A stretch of 16,990 nucleotides of DNA, taken from NCBI GenBank assembly GCA_031278535.1, contig JAITKH010000424.1, positions 1 through 16,990 of the forward strand, in the 5' to 3' direction. A program made the position numbers and the translations under genes. Under the pieces are notes generated by a model. That model saw only the letters and a program-made list of their open reading frames with translations, did not search any database and was not told where the DNA came from. The number at the start of each line of letters is the position of its first letter. Position 1 is the first letter of the stretch. This DNA comes from Planctomycetota bacterium (lineage in GTDB: Bacteria > Planctomycetota > SZUA-567). This document shows positions 1-7,100 of this stretch, one piece after another.

Positions 1-236
1 GCGAAACAAACTGGCTCAGAGACGCACACCTTCCAAAAAATCATAATGTTATAACCAAATAAACCATCTAACCAATACTGGAACATCCGTTGAAGCTGGC
101 AATACTCCTGTCGTTCAACTTCTTATCCATGAGTAACTTCTTTTGCCCGAAATCGGGTTACCCAGAAATTTACCCAAAATTTGCATGGCTGTCAAGGGAT
201 TTGCGTGGACTTTACAAGAGATCGTTTTACTATGAC
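1..236. other. Gene-free, AT-richer left edge beside tRNA-Arg
   Basis: I see no convincing coding region on either strand. Short open frames here lack a ribosome-binding site and recognisable protein sequence. The composition is visibly more AT-rich than the rest of the window. It holds a short palindrome (CCCGA-AA-TCGGG, 146-157) and a 12-bp tandem repeat (158-181). The stretch lies on the 3' side of the minus-strand tRNA-Arg, the side where integrated elements usually sit, so it could be the edge or remnant of one. No integrase is visible, so that is only a possibility. Confidence 0.4.
158..181. repeat. Two-copy 12-bp tandem repeat (TTACCCA core)
   Basis: TTACCCAGAAAT (158-169) is followed directly by TTACCCAAAATT (170-181), 10 of 12 positions identical. 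A perfect 5-bp palindrome (146-157) abuts it. Short direct repeats next to a tRNA can be recombinase arm sites, but nothing else supports that here. Confidence 0.4.
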
Positions 237-277
237 ATGAAATCCGCCAATGCTTTTTGGACATTGGCGGATTTCAT
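237..277 (-). terminator. 16-bp perfect stem-loop downstream of tRNA-Arg
   Basis: The left arm 237-252 and right arm 262-277 are perfectly complementary over 16 bp, with a 9-nt loop (253-261). It starts 12 nt beyond the encoded CCA end of the tRNA, so it is well placed to end the tRNA transcript or protect its 3' end. There is no T-run after the stem on the minus strand, so it is not a textbook intrinsic terminator. It could instead be a processing signal or part of an integration site. Confidence 0.5.
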
Positions 278-289
278 TGGACTGGGAAA

Positions 290-364
290 TGGCACCCCGG
301 AAGGGAATCGAACCCCTATCTGCAGCTCCGGAGGCTGCCGCCTTATCCATTGGGCTACCGGGGC
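290..364 (-). tRNA. tRNA-Arg (anticodon CCG)
   Basis: On the minus strand the sequence folds as a complete 75-nt cloverleaf including an encoded CCA end. The 7-bp acceptor stem has one terminal G-U pair. The D stem is GCC/GGC. The anticodon stem is GCAGC/GCTGC with loop CTCCGGA, placing anticodon CCG at 331-329 to read CGG arginine codons. The T arm has loop TTCGATT. It stands alone with its own promoter (418-445) just after the aminotransferase stop codon and is followed by a strong stem-loop. Confidence 0.95.
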
Positions 365-417
365 GTTGAAGACGCTGTACGATCTGATCGGCTCGCCGAA
401 TCCTATCAAGGGAGATC

Positions 418-445
418 ATCATATCCGGACGGCGGAGTTTGTCAA
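418..445 (-). promoter_or_regulatory. Sigma-70-type promoter for tRNA-Arg
   Basis: On the minus strand a perfect -35 TTGACA (445-440) is followed after 16 nt by TATGAT (423-418), one mismatch from consensus. Transcription would start near 411, giving a leader of about 45 nt before the mature tRNA 5' end at 364. It lies 12 nt beyond the aminotransferase stop codon, so the tRNA can be transcribed independently of the upstream operon. Confidence 0.75.
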
Positions 446-457
446 TCCAGAAAGCCG

Positions 458-1657
458 TTACTCTGTCCGGCGCCTCAGGACGCGGCGGACTTCTTCCGCC
501 CGCGCCTGCGCTTCCCTGACCAATCCGGCCACCGCCCTGGCGGCGACGATTGGCTCCACCTCGACAAAGGAGGTCGGCAGGGCCAGGATCCGCGAAAGCG
601 CACGCTCCGTCTCCACCAGCGCCGGCCGGGGCGCATTGTTGCGGTAATGCCCCTGGCGATGGCAGCCGGGATGGAAATAATCGCGGACCAGAATATTCTC
701 CAGGCGAAGGGCCAGGATCAATTCGTCCCGGGAAAGACCGAAGGCGGATTCCTCGACAAACAGAGCGAAATAGCGATAATTATTTCGGCCGAACCGATCC
801 AGGTGATGAATCCGCAAACCGGGAACGTCCGCCAGTTCGCGGATATATGTCTCGCGCACTTCGCGCAGGCGACGGACGCGGCCCTCCAGGAAAGGAAGCG
901 ACGCCAGCCCGAAGGCGGCGGACGCTTCCGGAAGCTTCGCATTCAGGCCGAGTTTTCCGGCGTCGTTCGGACGATCGAAGCCGAAATTGCGGAGTTCCCG
1001 GAGTTCGCGCGCCAGGGACGAATCGCCGGTAAGCACCATGCCGCCCTCGAACGTGCTGAAAAACTTGGTGGCGTGAAAACTGAGAAACTCCGGGATGCCG
1101 AATCCGCCGGGCGGCACTCCCCCCAGATCGCAGTCGAAGGCATGGGCGGCGTCGGCCAGCAGCGCGACGCCATGACGCCGGGCCAGATTGCCCAAAGCCG
1201 GCATGTCCGCCATGACGCCGAATACATGGGTGGGAATGATTGCCCGGACGCCGGGGGACATTTTCCGCTCGCAATCGGCCGGAGAAAGATCGAGAGTTTC
1301 CGGATCAATGTCGCAGAACACCGGCCGCAGCCCCGCCCACTCGCAGGCGTGGGCGGTGGCGACAAAGGTGTTGGCCGAAACAAGCGCTTCGCCCGAAACA
1401 AGCCCTATCGCCTTCAGAAGCAGCAGTTGCGCCAGGGTCCCGTTGGCGATCGCCACCGCCTCGGCAATTCGAAAGCGCGCCGCCATCTCCTCTTCCAGGC
1501 GGACCGCGAGCGGCCCGGAATTGGTGAATTGGTTCCGCGCCAGCATCCCGTCCATCAGCCGGAAAAACCCGCCTCGCAGCTCAGGTTCGACAATGGGACC
1601 GCCCACATGCTGCGGGACGGAAAAAAAAGGCGTGCCTGTCAATGCCGCAAGTTCCAT
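458..1657 (-). CDS. DegT/DnrJ/EryC1-family PLP-dependent sugar aminotransferase
   Basis: This 399-aa protein has the length and order of the DegT/DnrJ/EryC1 family, which usually converts nucleotide-linked keto-sugars to amino-sugars using glutamate and PLP. Visible signatures are SGP at 47-49, the phosphate-binding NGT at 72-74, the PLP-ring aspartate D169 in LLADAAHAFD, and the Schiff-base lysine K198 in SFHATKFFST followed by EGG. It ends the minus-strand unit that starts at 4034. It shares the reading frame of the glycosyltransferase upstream, separated by one TGA and three codons, and I see no strong ribosome-binding site, so translation probably depends on re-initiation. It likely makes an amino-sugar donor or modifies the glycan for that glycosyltransferase. 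The exact sugar cannot be read from the sequence; relatives act on dTDP-, UDP- or GDP-sugars. Confidence 0.9.
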   Translation of the reverse strand: MELAALTGTPFFSVPQHVGGPIVEPELRGGFFRLMDGMLARNQFTNSGPLAVRLEEEMAARFRIAEAVAIANGTLAQLLLLKAIGLVSGEALVSANTFVATAHACEWAGLRPVFCDIDPETLDLSPADCERKMSPGVRAIIPTHVFGVMADMPALGNLARRHGVALLADAAHAFDCDLGGVPPGGFGIPEFLSFHATKFFSTFEGGMVLTGDSSLARELRELRNFGFDRPNDAGKLGLNAKLPEASAAFGLASLPFLEGRVRRLREVRETYIRELADVPGLRIHHLDRFGRNNYRYFALFVEESAFGLSRDELILALRLENILVRDYFHPGCHRQGHYRNNAPRPALVETERALSRILALPTSFVEVEPIVAARAVAGLVREAQARAEEVRRVLRRRTE

Positions 1658-1666
1658 GTCGGCGTC

Positions 1667-3472
1667 TCAATCGATTTGAATCGGCTCCCGATTCCCGTCG
1701 CGGCGCAGGACCTCGTCGTGCCGTATTAGGTGATCGACGGCCCGGCGGAGGCCGGAAGCGTCGGCGAGGCGGAAAAGGCAGGAGTCGAGATCAATCTCGC
1801 CCAACCGGCGGGTCACGTCGGCAAGATAGGCGCTGTCGTCCACAAGGCGAAGACAGATCGCCTCCCACCGATCCATGCCGTCGGCCACGAGTTCCCCCAA
1901 TCCGACCCGTTCCAACAGGGCGGCGGCATAGCGGTTGTATTCGTTGCGCCCTCGCAAAATCACCAGCGGCTTTCCGATGAGCAGGGCGTCGACGGCGGTG
2001 GTCCCGCCGCCGAAGGGATGAGAATGCAGGGTAAAATGCCCCAATTCCTGGCGGCGCATGTATTCGTCATAAGGAAGATCCGGCTGGATTATAAAGGCGC
2101 TTTCCGGCAAAATGGAAGCGTAGTCCTGGATAGTGGCCATGAAGGCGGAGTTGCCGGTGGCGCCGCAACCCGGGAAGATCGAAAAAATCACCGGCCGGGA
2201 GGCCCGGTCCAGTATCCGCCGGAGCGCCAATGCCATCCGGTTGTTGTTTTTCATATGCATCCAGGGACAGTTTATCAGGAAGTCGTCCGGGAGGGGCGGC
2301 CGGACGGGCGAGTACTTCGGCTTGATCGGGTGGACCGAAAGCCCGGGCAGGAGAACCAGGCGCTCGTCGTAGTTCTCCTCGGGATGGTCGGGCGTCTCCA
2401 CTTCGGCCCCGCTCAGGAAATAATCCATGTTGACGCTGGCCGAACTCACCGGGTGCCCGGTCCCCATGCACTGGATGGGGGCGATGCGCATGTTTGCGAG
2501 GTACACCGATTCCTGGCTCATGCCGACATCGGGAAAATAGGCGAGCTGGAAGTCGTTTTCGAGTATCGACGACACTTCGATTCGTTCCGGCGAAGCCTCG
2601 ATGTCCAGAACCCGCCGGAACAACGACGTCTCCGGCCTTTTGCGGTTGGGCAGGGTCATATTCACCAGGGTGAGATCATAGTGGCGCGCCAGCTCCTCGA
2701 CATAAGGGGCGAAGGCGCGGTACACGGCGTGCTCACCGTCCCAGTAGGCGCTGATCACGGCGACCGAGCGCGGATTCGGGTTGTTGGCGATGCGGACGCC
2801 GGAGCAGTAGCGGCGGATGGCCTGGTTGAAGACGCGCTTCAACATCCGGTCGCGGCTGTTGTCCACATACGTGCACCGGAAATAGCCGCAGATCACATCC
2901 GAGTCGTACGGCTCGAAGCGACTGTCGACCCCTTCCAGGAAATGCTCGTAGTTCCCCTGCACCACCGGACTGACATAGGTGTCGCACCAATTCCAGAGGC
3001 AGGAATACCAAAGCGAAGCGAGCATGCGGTTGGCGTCGAACAGCTTGGCGACGGGCATTTCCAACCGGCTTCGCGGCGTGTAGAGAAGAAGGAGTTTCGC
3101 CATGTTGTCTTGCTGCCCGGCTATCTTCCGCATGCATTCGTCGCCGTTCCGGTGGGGGGTGACCGCCAGGAGGTTCGTGATGTTGCTGTTGCAGGTGAAA
3201 AGGATCTCGTCCCCTTCCCCGAGTTGAAAGGACGGCTTCTCCATCACCTTGAACCAGAGATCGAAAAGTTCCGTGAAATATTTCTGATCGTCGCCGAGGA
3301 ACATGCCCATGTTCTGGTTGCGGACGACCCGCAGCATCGCCCGGAAACGATCCATGAAACCGCGATAGTCCCGGCGGCGGATCAGTTTCTCCATTTCGCC
3401 CAGGGGGCAGCGGACGCCGAAAGGTTCGGTCGAACCGAGCATCCGCGCGAAAAAATCATCGTCCCGTGCCAT
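1667..3472 (-). CDS. HMW1C/GT41-like protein glycosyltransferase
   Basis: The 601-aa protein has the size of HMW1C-type cytoplasmic glycosyltransferases (about 620 aa), which transfer hexose to protein side chains; the fold is shared with O-GlcNAc transferase (GT41). The N-terminal part (about 1-230) is mostly helical with no signal peptide or membrane segment. The GT-B catalytic part follows: VAVISAYWDGEH near 237-248, PDVGMSQ at 314-320, an acceptor/donor-cleft-like stretch PIQCMGTGHPVSS at 332-344, MHMKNNN at 405-411, and a nucleotide-sugar-binding-like HSHPFGGGTTAVDAL at 483-497 followed by GKPLV. It starts at ATG 3472, overlapping the upstream gene by 17 nt, and lies 9 nt upstream of the aminotransferase gene. 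The family assignment is from remembered motif patterns; whether it is N- or O-linking, and its target, are inference. No adhesin-type substrate is encoded in the window. Confidence 0.75.
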   Translation of the reverse strand: MARDDDFFARMLGSTEPFGVRCPLGEMEKLIRRRDYRGFMDRFRAMLRVVRNQNMGMFLGDDQKYFTELFDLWFKVMEKPSFQLGEGDEILFTCNSNITNLLAVTPHRNGDECMRKIAGQQDNMAKLLLLYTPRSRLEMPVAKLFDANRMLASLWYSCLWNWCDTYVSPVVQGNYEHFLEGVDSRFEPYDSDVICGYFRCTYVDNSRDRMLKRVFNQAIRRYCSGVRIANNPNPRSVAVISAYWDGEHAVYRAFAPYVEELARHYDLTLVNMTLPNRKRPETSLFRRVLDIEASPERIEVSSILENDFQLAYFPDVGMSQESVYLANMRIAPIQCMGTGHPVSSASVNMDYFLSGAEVETPDHPEENYDERLVLLPGLSVHPIKPKYSPVRPPLPDDFLINCPWMHMKNNNRMALALRRILDRASRPVIFSIFPGCGATGNSAFMATIQDYASILPESAFIIQPDLPYDEYMRRQELGHFTLHSHPFGGGTTAVDALLIGKPLVILRGRNEYNRYAAALLERVGLGELVADGMDRWEAICLRLVDDSAYLADVTRRLGEIDLDSCLFRLADASGLRRAVDHLIRHDEVLRRDGNREPIQID

Positions 3473-4034
3473 ACTTCCCGTCTCTTTCCCGTCCTGCGCC
3501 GGCCAGGGATTCGCCCTTTCCAGCCGCGCCGGCCAAATCCTTTTTCGCCACCCGGAACCACAGTTCCTCCCGTTCGCGCCGGGCCGCGTCGGGATCTCCG
3601 GCCGCGTCGACGTCCTTGAGGCGCTGCGCCAGACGCTGCCGGGCCGCCTCCATCTCCTCGCGGGTGGGAACAGGAATGCCGCCAGGCCAACTCATCCCGT
3701 CCAAATCGAAAATTTCCGAGCCATTCTCGGCCAGGGCGGAAAGAGCGGAGACAGCGGCGAATACCCTGTCCTCCCGCAGTTTTTCCGTTTTTCCCGGTGC
3801 GAGACGCCCCCCGCGCGCCAGTTCCCTCCCGGTATCGGCCGCTTCCTCAAACAGGCGGGCGGGAAGGGGTTTGGGTACGCGGGACGAAAGGCTTACCCGA
3901 TCAATCGACGTGTTTTCGTCAAGGATCCGCCCCGTTGCCTCCGGTTTCGTTCTCCCATAGGTTTCCGAAACCTGCAACCTGGCGAACATGCTCCCAATGT
4001 CGGAGCGGCCCGCGTTATCGATATGGACGGACAT
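3456..4034 (-). CDS. Hypothetical protein with FlgM-like DRVSLSS motif
   Basis: I chose ATG 4034 (192 aa) because AAGGAGG lies directly upstream at a normal spacing; an in-frame TTG at 4040 would overlap that site's spacer. The protein is hydrophilic and charged, without signal peptide or membrane helix. Residues 45-51 read DRVSLSS, resembling the conserved segment of anti-sigma factor FlgM and a few other flagellar proteins. The following KTEKLREDRVFAAVSAL (82-98) faintly recalls FlgM's helical end. It is about twice FlgM's usual length, and residues 120-192 (Arg/Glu/Ala-rich, probably helical) match nothing I know. It overlaps the glycosyltransferase gene by 17 nt and is preceded by a sigma-28-like -10 box. 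A flagellum-associated role is plausible but not shown. Confidence 0.75.
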   Translation of the reverse strand: MSVHIDNAGRSDIGSMFARLQVSETYGRTKPEATGRILDENTSIDRVSLSSRVPKPLPARLFEEAADTGRELARGGRLAPGKTEKLREDRVFAAVSALSALAENGSEIFDLDGMSWPGGIPVPTREEMEAARQRLAQRLKDVDAAGDPDAARREREELWFRVAKKDLAGAAGKGESLAGAGRERDGKYGTGR

Positions 4035-4073
4035 GTCCAACCTCCTTCTCCTGCCGATGCGCTTCAGGCTTTG

Positions 4074-4081
4074 TTATCGGC
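4074..4081 (-). promoter_or_regulatory. Sigma-28 (FliA)-like -10 element GCCGATAA
   Basis: The minus strand reads GCCGATAA exactly, the consensus -10 of flagellar sigma-28 promoters. It gives a predicted start near 4067 and a 33-nt leader containing the AAGGAGG ribosome-binding site of the 4034 gene. The expected TAAA -35 at N15 is not present; the nearest match, TGAA (4102-4099), is 17 nt away. The call rests on the -10 box, its position and the flagellar flavour of the first gene. Confidence 0.35.
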
Positions 4082-4134
4082 AAAAGAAGGAGAGCGGCTT
4101 CAGTCATTATCGGAAGCGGATGCGGGTCCGGGCA

Positions 4135-7100
4135 TCAGCGGATGAGGGGAAACGGCAGGCGCAATCCGCGCTGCTGATGTTGCTGCGGCTGGTCCGGTTG
4201 GGGCTGGACCTGTTCGGGCGTTGCCTGGTTTGCCTCGGCCCCGGTCCCGGCCTCCTCGTTGTGCCGCTCCAGTCCAAAAACCCGCCCCAGATTCCGCCCG
4301 ATATTCCCGGGGGCGCCGATGATCGCCCCCGGCGCGTCCCTGGCGAGATTGAGGACGCCGCCAATAACCTGGGCCGGGGCCGCCGCCACGATGTCGGTCA
4401 CGAACCGGCCGGCAAGCAGCCCGATGCCGGAGAGATTGGGCCTTTCCAGGTTGCCGGACACGTTCACCATGTAATGCCCCTTGGCGGCATTCTGGTTCAT
4501 CTTCGCCATAAACCCGCGCTTTTCCTCGTCCGTCCCGGAGCGGAGATTGGGAATGATGTTCGGGAGCGAAAAACCGATAAGGTTTTCCAATTTGCCGACC
4601 ACATAGAAATCCATGTTCATGGAATGATCGGCCGACACTATGCCCTGCACCCGGAAATCGCCGGTATTGTCCCCAACCACATTGATGGGATGCTCGGCCG
4701 GAAAGGATATGACGCCATCGCCGGCGGCCACGGCCATGCCGCTCACTGAAGTCAGGGTAATGGTCCGCGACTTGTTACCCTCGGTCACCTCCTGGTGCAT
4801 GAGGCCGCGCGCCTTGTCGAGTTCGCTGTTTAGAATCGGTCCCGTGGTAAGGGAAACCGGGCCTGTGGCAAAAGTAAAATTGTCGAGCCGGAGGGTTCCG
4901 AGAATCCCGTCTTCCGAGAAACCGGAAAAAGACACTCCGGCGGTCTGGCCGATCTCGGCCGGAAGGTTCAGGATGCCCTTGCCGAACGACAAGTAATCGG
5001 CAAGCTGGCTGTTGACTTGGGAAAGGGGGATGTTCCGCCCCGCCAAGCGGAGGGTCACCGCCGGAGCGGCTGGCTTGAAATCGATCCGGCCGCTCGCCGA
5101 CGCTTCGCCGTCTTCCTGGCCGCCCAGCCTGGCCTCCCCGGACTTGAGCGTAAACAATCCGTCCTCCAATTGGAATTCGCAGCGCAAGACTTCAATCGGC
5201 TTTCCGTCCAGAACGGCGCCGGCGAGCGAGGCCGCGCCGTCGGCGATATCGACGAAACGAAGGGGGGCGTAAGGCGAATCCGCAGCCTGGACGGCCGCCG
5301 CCCGTTCGAGACGAATCGACAGGGTGGCGTCAAGGCCGGCGGTACCCGCCGGCGCGGAAAGATCGTTCTCTCCCAACCGAATCTGGAAATCCCGGAAAGT
5401 GACTTTCCCTTCGCCAATCCGGACGGCGGAGACATTGCCCGACATGCCTATGGCGCCCTCGACGCTTCCCTTGAGTCCCATCTCCGGCGCCAGAATTCCC
5501 GGAAACACCAAAGCGGTCCGGGCAAGATCAATTGCCCTGAAGCGGAACCCCAAATTGATTGCGGCCAAGCCGGTTGGAATGGCGTCGGCGCCGGCGATCA
5601 GGACAATGTCTGCGGTTCCGAGCGCCTGTATCTGGCCGGAATCGGATTGGAACACCAGTTTGGACAGGTGGAGACGGTTTTCCGCAAAGGAATATTCTCC
5701 CTCCATGGCGGCGCCGAGTTTGCCGGCTTCGGCGATGTGGCGCGTGTCCCCAATACTCAGGGCCGCGCCCTGCCAGATTCCCGACAGGTGCAACGCCAGG
5801 GACTTGGCGCCGTTGCCTTGAAGCCGGAGGCGGGTCTCGTATATTCCTCCCATCTGGGACTCGTAGACCAGGTTGGAATAGTCCCGCAGGTGGGGGAACA
5901 AGCCGATCAAACCCAGGATCATGGTCCGGCCGGCTCCGGCCGACCCTCTGAAATCGATGTCCAGCGTTCCTTGGGCATCGCCCCGCCTGAGGGAAAAAAC
6001 GGCCGGCGCGGCCGCCAGGGACAGGGCCGGTTCGCCGGAACCGGATTTCACGACTCCGTCCAGCCTGCGGACGTTCAGGCTGACGGTGCCGGTATCCGCC
6101 TTGTACCCGGCGGCGATTTCATGATTCATCTCGAAGGGATTGACTTCGCCGGTGGTCAGTTTGAGCTCCCCCTGGAACATTCCCTTGCTGACGGCGGAAC
6201 TCCCGTTCCAGACAAACTCGCCGCTGGCCTTCGCTTGGGAAAGCAGGGCCGGCGGCAATTCAAGGAATCCAAAAAGGGAGGTAAGTTCGGACGGAGCGAC
6301 GGCGGCGGCGTATTGCATGGCCAGTTCGCCGCCCGACAGGTCGGCGCGGCCCCGGGCGTTTGCGGCCAGAGGCCTTGATCTGAACGAGGCCGCCCGCAGG
6401 GTGATGGCCTGCCGCTTTTCCGATCCGACATATCCCTCCAGTCCCAGATCCAGCCTGATCTTGCCAAAATCGCTGTCGTCGCGCCGCTGGCCGTCTCCCA
6501 GTCGGCTGAACACCAGTCGCTCCGTCTCGGCCGCCAAGGACGGGATCCGGAAGTCTCCTTCCCCCGACAACGGCGCAACAACCCCCTCGGAACCAAACGA
6601 AGCCCGCGTCCGGCCGATCGCCAATCCGGCCGTCCGTTTTCCATCCTGGTCAATGGCGAAAACGAATTCCTGTCCATCGATCTCCAGGCGGGACAATTCG
6701 ACCAGGAGATTTCCGGCATGCAGCCTGCCGGAAGATTGCAGCCGCGTTGCCCCTATTCGCCCGGCGACGGCGAAATCGCCGTCCCTGGTCCTGAAATCGA
6801 CAAGTGCCCCGGCATTGTCCACCTCCAACGCTTCCACGCTGACGGCCGACGGATTGACCACGTCCGCTCCGGCCGCCACGCTTACCGCGATTTTTTCGAA
6901 TTTCGCCCCGGCGGCGCCTTGCGCAAGCCCCAGGGCGAGACCGGCGCCTTCCAACTCGGTTTTGACGTTCACTCTCGTCTTTCCGTTCTCGAGAACGATC
7001 GCTCCGTCGCCGGCGGCATTTCCCGCCAGAGTTTCGATTTCGGGCGGGAAAAGAGGGCGAAGCAGTTGCGCCAACCGTTCCAGCCGGGCGGAAAACCGCA

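Noticed and set aside
257..3619. Long plus-strand open frames opposite the aminotransferase and glycosyltransferase genes (257-1729, 1730-3619)
   Set aside because: They are antisense shadows of GC-rich genes: Arg/Gly/Pro-rich, no motif or good start site, whereas the minus-strand products show full family signatures.
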